Shown here piece after piece: positions 1 through 6,944 of a stretch of 11,228 nt of DNA. The stretch comes from an uncultured Bacteriovoracaceae bacterium (GTDB taxonomy: Bacteria > Bdellovibrionota > Bacteriovoracia > Bacteriovoracales > Bacteriovoracaceae). The notes under the pieces were generated by a model. It saw only the letters and a program-made list of their open reading frames with translations, ran no database searches and had not been told where the DNA came from. The translations under genes were made by a program, and so were the position numbers. The first letter of the stretch is position 1. Each line of letters starts with the position of its first letter. The DNA is taken from positions 1 to 11,228 of the forward strand of contig CALFYV010000225.1 in NCBI GenBank assembly GCA_937952395.1, read 5' to 3'.

Positions 1-1071
1 TACGCTGAAAAACACGACAACGAAGAAAGTTTCAATGTTAAAGCTTTTAAAAAAATGGGAGAACTAGGCTTATTAGGTATAACGAGTGATCCAGAGTATG
101 GCGGTGCTGGACTGGGAGCAACAGCAGCCACCATCGTGATGGAGGAATTTGGCAAGGCCTGTCCCGGACTAACCTTAAGTTATCTCGCCCACACTATTTT
201 ATGCGTTAATAACCTTAATGCTAACGGTTCAAAAGAACAAAAACAAAAATACCTACCCAAGCTCATTTCTGGTGAAATGATTGGTTGTATGGGAATGAGT
301 GAGCCAGGCTACGGCTCGGATGCTATTAGCATGCAAACAAAAGCAGTTAAAAAAGGAGATCACTACTTTATAACTGGAAATAAGATGTGGATAACAAATG
401 CACAATATGCTGACTTGGCTTACCTTTATGCCAGAACTGGTGAGGGGAAAAAAGATATCTCTACTTTTCTTGTAGAAAAAGGAACGCCGGGTTTTAGTGT
501 TTCAAAAGAAATTCATAAAATGGGTATGCGCTCTTCTCCTACAGGGGAACTGTCTTTTGAGAATTGTAAAATCCCTAAAGAAAATCTTGTTGGTAAAGAA
601 GGGGATTCAACCTTACATATGTTAAAGAACTTAGAGATAGAACGTATTACTATTTCTGGTATATCACTCGGTATCGCTCAGGCGTGTACAGCCCAGTGTA
701 TTAAATATGCCGGAGAGAGAAAACAATTTGGTAAAAACTTGGCTCGTTTTCAAATGATTCAAAAAATGATTGCCGAGATGGCCAGTGAAACAGAAATGCT
801 TAAGCGCTTTCTTTACACTGTTTGCTACGAGTATGATCAAGGCAACAAAGATAATGTGTTGGCCAGCATGGTTAAGCTTGAATTACCCAAAAGGGTCACC
901 AAGATTGCCTTAGATGCCATTCAAGTTCATGGTGGTTACGGTTATTCACGAGAATTTCCACTCGAGCGTTTAATGCGAGATAATAAGCTCAATGAAATTG
1001 GAGCAGGAACAAATGAGGTCATGATCATGATCATCGCCAAGAATTTACTTAAAGAAGCATTGAAAGATTAA
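1..1071 (+). CDS. Acyl-CoA dehydrogenase, isovaleryl-CoA dehydrogenase-like (5' end outside window)
   Basis: FAD-dependent acyl-CoA dehydrogenase that introduces a 2,3 double bond into an acyl-CoA thioester and passes electrons to ETF. The frame is open from base 1 and already reads family sequence before the first ATG at 55, so the start lies upstream; 356 residues are visible. Counting from the ATG at 55, the family blocks are MSEPGYGSD (81-89, substrate/FAD region), WITN (112-115) and RKQFG (222-226). The C-terminal EGT catalytic Glu of most family members is replaced here (GAGTN, 316-320). A Glu is instead present in LEIER (E196), the place used by isovaleryl-CoA dehydrogenase. LSYLAH (41-46) also matches that subfamily. 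This suggests a branched short-chain substrate such as isovaleryl-CoA in leucine breakdown, but substrate is inferred. The next dehydrogenase starts one base after the stop. Confidence 0.93.
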   Translation, partial: YAEKHDNEESFNVKAFKKMGELGLLGITSDPEYGGAGLGATAATIVMEEFGKACPGLTLSYLAHTILCVNNLNANGSKEQKQKYLPKLISGEMIGCMGMSEPGYGSDAISMQTKAVKKGDHYFITGNKMWITNAQYADLAYLYARTGEGKKDISTFLVEKGTPGFSVSKEIHKMGMRSSPTGELSFENCKIPKENLVGKEGDSTLHMLKNLEIERITISGISLGIAQACTAQCIKYAGERKQFGKNLARFQMIQKMIAEMASETEMLKRFLYTVCYEYDQGNKDNVLASMVKLELPKRVTKIALDAIQVHGGYGYSREFPLERLMRDNKLNEIGAGTNEVMIMIIAKNLLKEALKD

Positions 1072-1072
1072 T

Positions 1073-2203
1073 ATGAACGATTTGCAAAAAGAGCTCACCA
1101 CACAACTGAAAAAATATTGCCAAGACAAGATAGAACCCTTCATGGAAGAAGACGACGAAAAAGGAAAATTCCGCAAGGAAATTTTCCAAGGACTGGGTGA
1201 TTACGGCTTAGCGGGAGTACCGCTACCCGAAGAATATGGTGGGGCTAACCTGACTTATGTCGACTATATTTATATTCTCAGAGAAATTGCTCAATACTCT
1301 GCACCTTACGCTGTCACTCTATCAGTCTCAGTCATGGTTCAAAATATTATTAAAGAATTTGGAAACCAATCGCAAAAGAAGAAATACCTTCCAGCCTTAA
1401 CTTCGGGCAAAGAAATTGGAGCGTTTTGTCTTTCTGAGTCTCACGCTGGCTCAGATGCAGCTTCACTGAAAATGAGTGCTAAAAAAACTAAAGGTGGTTA
1501 CATACTTAATGGCTCAAAGCTTTGGATCACTTCCGCTGGCGTCGCCAAAACTTATCTAGTTATGGCGCGAACTGGAACTAATGGGAGTAAGGGGATATCA
1601 GCCTTTATTATTCGTGATGGGGCCAAAGGTTTTAGTTACGGTAAAGCTGAAAAGAAAATGGGATTTAAAACTTCTCCTACAAAGGAAATTATTTTTGAAA
1701 ATTGCTTTGTGCCTGAAGAAGATTTACTGGGCAAAGAGGGAGAGGGCTTTAAGGCAGCCATGAGTGGTCTTGATCGAGGACGTATTTCTATAGCCGCGAT
1801 TGCTTGTGGATTGGCTAAGCGGGCGCTCGAAGAAGCCATTAAATATGCGCTTGAGAGAAAGCAATTTGAACAAGCTATTTTTGATTTCCAAGGTTTGCAG
1901 TTTATGATTTCTGATATGGCAACAGAGATCGAAGCTAGTTGGCTCATGGTGAAAGAAGCTGCCAGGCTCTTTGATGAAGGTCAAAAAGCAAGTAAATTAG
2001 CTTCGATGGCCAAACTAAAAGCAACCGATACTGCCATGAAGGTAACAACCGATGCAGTTCAAATCTTGGGTGGTGTGGGTTATACCAGTGAATATCCTCT
2101 GGAACGCTTCATGCGAGATGCTAAGGTTATGCAAATTTTCGAAGGTACTAATCAGATCCAAAGAGTAGTTATAGCTCGCGAGTTAAAAAAAGAATTTAAT
2201 TAG
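1073..2203 (+). CDS. Acyl-CoA dehydrogenase (short/medium-chain type)
   Basis: Complete 376-residue acyl-CoA dehydrogenase, the usual family length. Visible blocks are the N-terminal helical part with PEEYGG (52-57), CLSESHAGSD (119-128) contacting FAD and substrate, WITSAG (151-156), RKQFE (262-266) and the C-terminal IFEGTNQIQR (355-364). E357 in that last block is the standard catalytic base. At the isovaleryl-type position it has Gly (LDRGR, G236), so the catalytic Glu sits in the classical place, unlike in its upstream neighbour. The ATG at 1073 follows the previous stop by one base, so translation is probably coupled; no strong Shine-Dalgarno is seen. Expected role is beta-oxidation or branched-chain amino acid breakdown with electrons going to ETF. 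Chain-length preference cannot be read from sequence. Confidence 0.93.
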   Translation: MNDLQKELTTQLKKYCQDKIEPFMEEDDEKGKFRKEIFQGLGDYGLAGVPLPEEYGGANLTYVDYIYILREIAQYSAPYAVTLSVSVMVQNIIKEFGNQSQKKKYLPALTSGKEIGAFCLSESHAGSDAASLKMSAKKTKGGYILNGSKLWITSAGVAKTYLVMARTGTNGSKGISAFIIRDGAKGFSYGKAEKKMGFKTSPTKEIIFENCFVPEEDLLGKEGEGFKAAMSGLDRGRISIAAIACGLAKRALEEAIKYALERKQFEQAIFDFQGLQFMISDMATEIEASWLMVKEAARLFDEGQKASKLASMAKLKATDTAMKVTTDAVQILGGVGYTSEYPLERFMRDAKVMQIFEGTNQIQRVVIARELKKEFN

Positions 2204-2206
2204 GAA
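2202..2206 (+). promoter_or_regulatory. Ribosome-binding site of pgi
   Basis: AGGAA lies 7 bases before the ATG at 2214 and overlaps the stop codon of the preceding dehydrogenase gene (TAG at 2201-2203). It supports this start and suggests translation follows directly from the upstream gene. Confidence 0.6.
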
Positions 2207-2213
2207 ATTTTTT

Positions 2214-3443
2214 ATGACTATCGAATTTAAATCTCATTTTCCTAAATTTATAGAACGAGAAAACACTTCTGCTCTATATGACCAATTTATTCAAATTACT
2301 GATAGTCCTGATATCGGATATCTTAAGCTTCCCTATAATTTACAACTAATTGATTCATGTAAAGATATTTATAAGAAACATAAAGGTGTAAAAAGTTTTT
2401 ATCATTTTGGAATAGGTGGTAGTGCTTTAGGCCCAAAAATGATGGTTCATGCTTTAAAAAAAAATGATCTTATTTTTCATTTTGTTGATAATATAGATAG
2501 CGATACTATTTCAAATCTTTTTGAAAAAATTGATTTTTCTGACTCTCTCTTCTATTTTGTTTCTAAATCAGGTAGCACAGCAGAGACTCTAGCATTATTA
2601 ACAGTACTGTTAAATAAAATGGAATCTAAAGGAATCGGTAGTGACAAATACAAAGATTCTATTGTGGTTTGTACGGAAAATAAAAAATCTGACTTAAAGG
2701 ATTTTGCTGATAAATATCATATTGATACTTTAGAAATTCCTTTAAATATCGGAGGACGTTTTAGTGCTCTCACACCAGTGGCTTATTTCCCCTGTTTGTT
2801 TGCTGATATAGATGTTAAAAAAATATCTTTTGGTGCTCAGGTTATCGCAAAAAAAATGGCAAACAAACAAAGTGCTGAAGAATTTCTAATAATGGCACAA
2901 AATATTTTTTTATTGATTGAAAAGGGAGTTAATCAAACTGTCTTAATGGCCTATAGTGATAAATTAAAATATTTTGCTCAATGGTTTGTACAATTATGGG
3001 CCGAAAGCTTGGGTAAAAATAATAAAGGCCTTACTCCCATCTGTGCAATCGGTGCGACTGATCAACATTCACAATTGCAATTATTTAGTGAGGGTGAAGC
3101 TAACAAAGCCTACTTTTTTATCGAATTATTGAAGCGTAGCTCAGATTTTAAGCTTGATAACAAACAAGAATACTCAGCCTTTAAAAAATTGGCACCTCAC
3201 ACTCTAAATCAACTTTTAAAAGCTGAATTTGAAGGGACAATAAAATCACTAATAGAAAAAGAGCTACCAATCGTCCACGTGAAAGTTTCAGAATTAAATG
3301 AAGAAAACCTAGGTAAACTCATCTTAACTTATGAGGTTCTTACTCAACTAGTTGGTCAACTTTTACAAATTAATCCATTTGACCAACCTGGAGTAGAAAC
3401 AAGTAAAAAATATGCATGGCTTTGGTTAAACTCCAACAAATAA
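2214..3443 (+). CDS. pgi: Glucose-6-phosphate isomerase
   Basis: Cytoplasmic enzyme interconverting glucose 6-phosphate and fructose 6-phosphate in glycolysis and gluconeogenesis. At 409 residues it is the short bacterial form (E. coli Pgi is about 550). Visible motifs are the first sugar-phosphate isomerase fold with FGIGGSALGP (65-74) and SKSGST (117-122, phosphate binding), and the family signature NIGGRFSALTP (178-188). The catalytic Glu is in AESLGK (E264) and the ring-opening His in DQHSQ (H285). The C-terminal signature FDQPGVETSK (389-398) ends in the catalytic Lys K398. All three catalytic residues are present, so it should be active. It follows the dehydrogenase pair by 10 bases and may be co-transcribed, although there is no direct pathway link. 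It appears more AT-rich than the dehydrogenase genes. Confidence 0.95.
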   Translation: MTIEFKSHFPKFIERENTSALYDQFIQITDSPDIGYLKLPYNLQLIDSCKDIYKKHKGVKSFYHFGIGGSALGPKMMVHALKKNDLIFHFVDNIDSDTISNLFEKIDFSDSLFYFVSKSGSTAETLALLTVLLNKMESKGIGSDKYKDSIVVCTENKKSDLKDFADKYHIDTLEIPLNIGGRFSALTPVAYFPCLFADIDVKKISFGAQVIAKKMANKQSAEEFLIMAQNIFLLIEKGVNQTVLMAYSDKLKYFAQWFVQLWAESLGKNNKGLTPICAIGATDQHSQLQLFSEGEANKAYFFIELLKRSSDFKLDNKQEYSAFKKLAPHTLNQLLKAEFEGTIKSLIEKELPIVHVKVSELNEENLGKLILTYEVLTQLVGQLLQINPFDQPGVETSKKYAWLWLNSNK

Positions 3444-3454
3444 ATTACCGATAG
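3427..3454 (+). promoter_or_regulatory. Candidate sigma-28-like promoter for the FHA-GGDEF gene
   Basis: ACCGATAG at 3447-3454 matches 6 of 8 positions of the sigma-28 (FliA) -10 consensus GCCGATAA. TAAACTCC at 3427-3434, inside the end of pgi, keeps the TAAA core of the -35 consensus TAAAGTTT, but the spacer is 12 rather than the usual 11. The start of transcription would fall just before the Shine-Dalgarno. The same ATTACCGATA block occurs upstream of the kinase gene at the other end of the window, which is why it is listed. Pattern match only. Confidence 0.35.
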
Positions 3455-3463
3455 TAAGTCACC

Positions 3464-3468
3464 AGGAG
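3464..3468 (+). promoter_or_regulatory. Ribosome-binding site of the FHA-GGDEF gene
   Basis: AGGAG sits 8 bases before the ATG at 3477. It is one of the two strongest Shine-Dalgarno sequences in the window and fixes the start of the FHA reading frame. Confidence 0.75.
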
Positions 3469-3476
3469 ACATTTTA

Positions 3477-3968
3477 ATGAGCGACGAAAATGCTACAGTA
3501 GTAATAAAGGATATCCAAGCAGCTCTTAAATCTTCAAATGATGAAGCCGCAAACAAAGCTGCTTGTTTTGTTGTTGTTGGTGGTGAATATAACGGAACAG
3601 TTTATGACCTACCAGCCGGTATACATACAGTTGGGCGCAATCCAGACAATACCATTGCCCTAGATATCAAGGGGATTTCTCGTAGACATTTTCAAGCAGA
3701 TGTAAGTGAAGATAACAAAATTATCATCACGGATCTAGGTTCAAGTAACGGAACCTTCATCAATGAAAACAAAATTACTGGACCTACTAAAATTGAAAAG
3801 AGTTCTATTATAAAAATGGGCTCAGTCACACTCAAATTTATTCCCAAAGGCGATCCTGAAAGACTGACTTACGATAAACTGCATAGAGATGCAAATACTG
3901 ATGGGCTTACACAATGTTATAACAAAATTTACAGGTTAGCAAATCCCGAGTTACCGGAAAGCCACTAA
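3477..3968 (+). CDS. FHA-domain protein (N-terminal piece of the broken FHA-GGDEF gene)
   Basis: If translated as written, this gives a 163-residue soluble protein. After a polar lead (1-30) comes a complete FHA domain at about 35-125. It has VGRNPDNTI (52-60) with the phosphate-contacting Arg R54, GISRRH (66-71), and DLGSSNGTFIN (86-96), the phosphothreonine-reading loops. The linker is followed by RDANTDGLTQCYNK (137-150), the conserved entrance of a GGDEF domain. Residues from R153 on (RLANPELPESH) look like out-of-frame translation. The FHA part could still bind phosphothreonine proteins on its own. A Ser/Thr kinase, a plausible source of such a mark, is encoded at 9180-11045, but a direct link is inference. 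The start is fixed by AGGAG 8 bases upstream. Confidence 0.8.
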   Translation: MSDENATVVIKDIQAALKSSNDEAANKAACFVVVGGEYNGTVYDLPAGIHTVGRNPDNTIALDIKGISRRHFQADVSEDNKIIITDLGSSNGTFINENKITGPTKIEKSSIIKMGSVTLKFIPKGDPERLTYDKLHRDANTDGLTQCYNKIYRLANPELPESH

Positions 3969-4366
3969 CTCTTGTTATTTTTGATCTAGATCATTTTAAA
4001 AAACTTAACGATAATTTTGGTCACGATGCAGGTGATTATGTTCTAAAAAATATGGCCTCACTTTTACGCGATAATGGTATTCGTGAAGGGGATATTTTTG
4101 CTCGCTACGGTGGAGAAGAATTTGTCGTGCTGCTTCCAAATACAAATCTTAAGCAAGGCTTTGAAATTGCAGAACGTCTCAGAAAACTAGTCGAACAGCA
4201 TCAATTTGTGTACGATGGGAAACGTCTTCCAGTCAGTGCTTCCATTGGTATCGCTGATTACCGCCAAGGAGTGAACACTGGAGTTGATTTATTTAAACGT
4301 GCAGACAGTGCTGTTTATAAATCAAAAGAAGGCGGGCGTAATCAGGTTAATTTTTACAAAGCTTAA
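3923..4366 (+). CDS. GGDEF-domain remnant (C-terminal piece of the broken FHA-GGDEF gene)
   Basis: The frame is open from 3923 and recognisable from about 3938 as a GGDEF domain. It has FDLDHFKKLND (3980-4012) with the metal-binding Asp, FGHDAGD (4016-4036), and the active-site GGEEF loop (4109-4123). RxxD at 4082-4093 lies exactly five residues before GGEEF, the position of the product-inhibition I-site, and SASIGIADY follows (4238-4264). Nothing is eroded, so the domain was probably functional until recently. The frame has no ATG, GTG or TTG start before 4052. That first ATG would give 104 residues lacking the metal-binding DLD strand, so it is unlikely to yield an active enzyme. The stop at 4364-4366 is followed by mutL after 8 bases. 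Confidence 0.78.
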   Translation, partial: QNLQVSKSRVTGKPLTLVIFDLDHFKKLNDNFGHDAGDYVLKNMASLLRDNGIREGDIFARYGGEEFVVLLPNTNLKQGFEIAERLRKLVEQHQFVYDGKRLPVSASIGIADYRQGVNTGVDLFKRADSAVYKSKEGGRNQVNFYKA

Positions 4367-4374
4367 ACGCACAC

Positions 4375-6009
4375 ATGCAAACACAAATTGAACCTATTAT
4401 CAGGCTTTTGCCTGAACATGTTATTGACCAAATTAAAGCCGGAGAAGTGGTTGAAAGACCTGGTCATATCCTCAAAGAATTACTAGAAAATTCTATTGAT
4501 GCTAAAAGTTCAAAAATTGAAATTGCTCTAAAATTAAACGGATTAGATCTCATCCATATAAAAGATAACGGGGTGGGAATAAACTACAACGATCTTCCGA
4601 TGGCCTTCTGCCGCCACGCTACTTCTAAACTAGAAAACTTTGATGATATTTATAATTTACACACTTTTGGTTTTAGGGGCGAGGCCCTTGCTTCACTGGC
4701 CAGCGTTTCCAAATTATATTGCAGAAGTTTGCCCATCAATGGCATTGGAGGGAGAATTGAATTTGAAGGTCCCTTACTTAAAAGTCATATTCAAGAGCCT
4801 ACACAAATTGAAGAAAATGGTACTGAGATTTATGTCAAAGATCTTTTTTTCAATACACCGGCCAGACTCAAGTTTATCCATTCAAGTACTACAGAAAAAA
4901 ACTTTTTAATAAAAATTCTCTATTCTTATTTTATAGCGCACCCTGAAATTGAGTTTCACTTAAAATGGGATGAAGAAGATAAAATAATTTTTCCTGCCTA
5001 CCCAAAAAAACAACAAAGAAAAAGAATCAGTGATATTAACAAAAATACGTCAAACCTTGACTGGCTAGAATATGAAGAAGAATATAATAATAGTGGAATA
5101 AAAATCTTTCTTTCAAAAAAAAGCACAAAAAGTCGCGCCAAACTTCAGTACATTTTTGTTAACAACCGTCCTATTTATGACAGACAAATACAGGCCATAA
5201 CACAAAATATTTGCCAGGGACTATGGCCCCAAGGTGAGAGTGGTCATTTTTGTATTTTTATACAAACAAGACCACAGGAAATTGACATCAATATTCATCC
5301 ACATAAAACCCAAGTACGCTTCCAAAATATGGCCGAAATTTTAGGACTTTTAAAAGGTGCTTTAAAAAATTGTATTGATACGCAAAATAAACATACGACA
5401 ACTTTAAATCAAAATAGCTCTGTACAACAAAATATCCCGTATACAGAGAATGGAAGGAATTTAAAAGATTTAAAACCATTAGCAGAAAATTACAGTTTTG
5501 CTTTAGGAGTAGAACAAGTCAATACACAGAATAATTTAGAACTAGAAAAAATTCAAAATGGACTGTATCTATATAAAAAAGAAAATTCTTATTTCTTGAT
5601 AAACTCAATTGAGTTATTTAAAAACTATGTACTTAAAAATTTAGAAGCAACCACAATTGAATCAACTCCGCTTTTGATTAGTATTCCGCTCAAATGTACT
5701 CGTGAGTTAAAAAACAAAGAGCTTAGTCAATTTGAAAAACATGGTTTTGAAATTGATAAAATTAATGATTCATACTATATGCTTCGAAGTATACCTACTT
5801 TTATAGAAAAATTCTTTGTTGCTCCTGCCATTATCCAATATTTTGCCAGCCAAATGGATTTTAATGTCAATTCTCTACTAACTGACCAATTATTCTTAGA
5901 AGAAATCACCAAACAGATTAATTCTCAAGAAGTCTTAAGCCTAATATCTCAATGTGATGAATTAGAAGATAAAATAATGATAAAACTTAGCCTTAATCTT
6001 TTTAAATGA
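4375..6009 (+). CDS. mutL: DNA mismatch repair protein MutL
   Basis: MutL couples mismatch recognition by MutS to strand removal. The 544-residue protein has an N-terminal GHKL ATPase: KAGEVVERP (21-29), ELLENSIDA (35-43) with catalytic E38, DNGVGI (64-69), GFRGEAL (99-105) and NTPARLKF (160-167). The transducer domain follows, with FVNNRP (261-266) and NIHPHKTQVRF (306-316). After a polar, low-complexity linker (about 335-370) comes a C-terminal dimerisation domain (about 375-544). The endonuclease signature DQHAxxExxxxE is absent. At the expected place, after YFLI (406-409), the sequence reads NSIELFKNYVLKN, and no C-terminal CPHGRP-like motif is seen. The protein therefore resembles nuclease-less MutL such as that of E. 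coli. Its stop overlaps the miaA start, a common pairing. No clear Shine-Dalgarno precedes the ATG. Confidence 0.95.
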   Translation: MQTQIEPIIRLLPEHVIDQIKAGEVVERPGHILKELLENSIDAKSSKIEIALKLNGLDLIHIKDNGVGINYNDLPMAFCRHATSKLENFDDIYNLHTFGFRGEALASLASVSKLYCRSLPINGIGGRIEFEGPLLKSHIQEPTQIEENGTEIYVKDLFFNTPARLKFIHSSTTEKNFLIKILYSYFIAHPEIEFHLKWDEEDKIIFPAYPKKQQRKRISDINKNTSNLDWLEYEEEYNNSGIKIFLSKKSTKSRAKLQYIFVNNRPIYDRQIQAITQNICQGLWPQGESGHFCIFIQTRPQEIDINIHPHKTQVRFQNMAEILGLLKGALKNCIDTQNKHTTTLNQNSSVQQNIPYTENGRNLKDLKPLAENYSFALGVEQVNTQNNLELEKIQNGLYLYKKENSYFLINSIELFKNYVLKNLEATTIESTPLLISIPLKCTRELKNKELSQFEKHGFEIDKINDSYYMLRSIPTFIEKFFVAPAIIQYFASQMDFNVNSLLTDQLFLEEITKQINSQEVLSLISQCDELEDKIMIKLSLNLFK

Positions 6010-6944
6010 AAAAAATTATTATTATTTCTGGAGCTACTGCGACAGGAAAAACCCAACAAGCCTTGAGTTTAGCTAGTCGTTTTAAAGGGCATATTGTTAA
6101 TTTTGACTCTTTGCTCTTTTATAAAGAACTCAATATCGGAACTGCAAAACCAACTTTAGAAGAACGTAAAAATATCCCTCATCATTTAATAGATATAGAA
6201 AGTGCTAAAAACCCTATTCATGCGGCGGGTTTTGTTGAGAAAGCTAAAACAATTATTCAAGAATTGCATCAAAAAAAGAAAATAGTATTCCTGGTTGGAG
6301 GTAGTGGCTTTTACCTACAAGCTTTAATTAATGGAATGTACGACTCTGTAACTACACCTAAAGAAATAATTCAAAGATCCCAAGAGCTTTATGAAACAAA
6401 AGGCATTAAACCTTTCCTTGAGGTCTTAAAAGAAAATGATAATAAATCTTTTGAAACACTTCATGCTAATGACCACTACAGGGTACGGCGAGCGGTTGAA
6501 CATTTCTGGTCAACTGGAATTCCGTTCTCGATTGCTCAGGAAGAGATGAAGAGCAATTCTGATGAACTTGAATGGAAAAAGCAAGGCTGGGATATTTTTC
6601 ATTGTTATCTAGAAATCCCTAAATCAAAACACCTCCCTATTATTTATCAAAGGACAAAAAATATGATCCATAATGGACTTATTGAAGAAGTTCGAAATCT
6701 TCTTAAAACGCAATTTGATGGTAGTGAAAAACCACTACAATCAATTGGATATAAAGAAGTTATTCAATATCTCAATGGTGATTTAACATCAGTTGAGGAA
6801 TTGGAAGAAATGATCAATATTTCGACTCGTAGATTAGCAAAAGCTCAACGAACATGGTTTAAAAGTAAAGAGAAAGAGCAGTTTAATCCTTTAAGCGATG
6901 AGGAAGAGATAATTAAAAATGTCGAAAAATTTCTAAATCTTTAA
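6006..6944 (+). CDS. miaA: tRNA dimethylallyltransferase
   Basis: MiaA transfers a dimethylallyl group to N6 of A37 in tRNAs reading codons that start with U, which stabilises codon-anticodon pairing. The 312-residue length is normal. Visible motifs are the P-loop GATATGKT (9-16), NFDSLLFYKELNIGTAKP (33-50) including the DS pair that binds substrate, the PHHLID block after it, and LVGGSGFYLQAL. Further on are the HANDHYRVRRA tRNA-contact segment, GLIEEVRNLL, QSIGYKE and the C-terminal TRRLAKAQRTWF. The ATG is inside the mutL stop (ATGA, 4-base overlap) and has no Shine-Dalgarno, so translation is probably coupled to mutL. The 3' end overlaps by 12 bases the end of the opposing HD gene. Confidence 0.96.
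   Translation: MKKIIIISGATATGKTQQALSLASRFKGHIVNFDSLLFYKELNIGTAKPTLEERKNIPHHLIDIESAKNPIHAAGFVEKAKTIIQELHQKKKIVFLVGGSGFYLQALINGMYDSVTTPKEIIQRSQELYETKGIKPFLEVLKENDNKSFETLHANDHYRVRRAVEHFWSTGIPFSIAQEEMKSNSDELEWKKQGWDIFHCYLEIPKSKHLPIIYQRTKNMIHNGLIEEVRNLLKTQFDGSEKPLQSIGYKEVIQYLNGDLTSVEELEEMINISTRRLAKAQRTWFKSKEKEQFNPLSDEEEIIKNVEKFLNL

Larger units (their letters stand above)
3477..4366 (+). pseudogene. FHA-GGDEF diguanylate cyclase gene, disrupted by a deletion/frameshift
   Basis: One gene in two reading frames. The first frame (3477-3968) encodes an FHA domain and the opening of a GGDEF domain as far as CYNKIY, then 11 unrelated residues and a stop. The rest of the GGDEF domain continues in another frame, open from 3923 to 4366. 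In intact cyclases such as PleD and WspR, about 24 residues separate the NRRY-type motif from the DxD strand. Here only about 17 can be assembled across the shift, so roughly seven codons plus frame are missing. A deletion of 19 or 22 bases near 3930-3935 would explain both. The intact protein would bind a phosphothreonine partner through FHA and make c-di-GMP. As written, no full-length cyclase can be made. A sequencing or assembly error is the main alternative, though a loss of about 20 bases is larger than a typical homopolymer error. Confidence 0.8.

Noticed and set aside
55..57. ATG at 55 as the start of the first acyl-CoA dehydrogenase
   Set aside because: The same frame is open back to base 1 and reads family-like sequence (ending FKKMGELG), and the N-terminal helical domain would otherwise be missing. 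The gene is cut by the window edge.
1636..1947. Long antisense frames inside the second acyl-CoA dehydrogenase
   Set aside because: They overlap a complete, motif-bearing gene, have no recognisable domain and no ribosome-binding site; they are shadow frames.
3923..3968. Programmed ribosomal frameshift joining FHA and GGDEF
   Set aside because: No slippery heptamer plus structure was seen in the overlap of the two frames, and about seven residues would still be missing from the GGDEF domain after any shift.
4052..4366. A stand-alone GGDEF protein starting at the ATG at 4052
   Set aside because: That ATG lies after the metal-binding DLD strand; the recognisable domain begins about 38 codons earlier in the same frame without a start codon.
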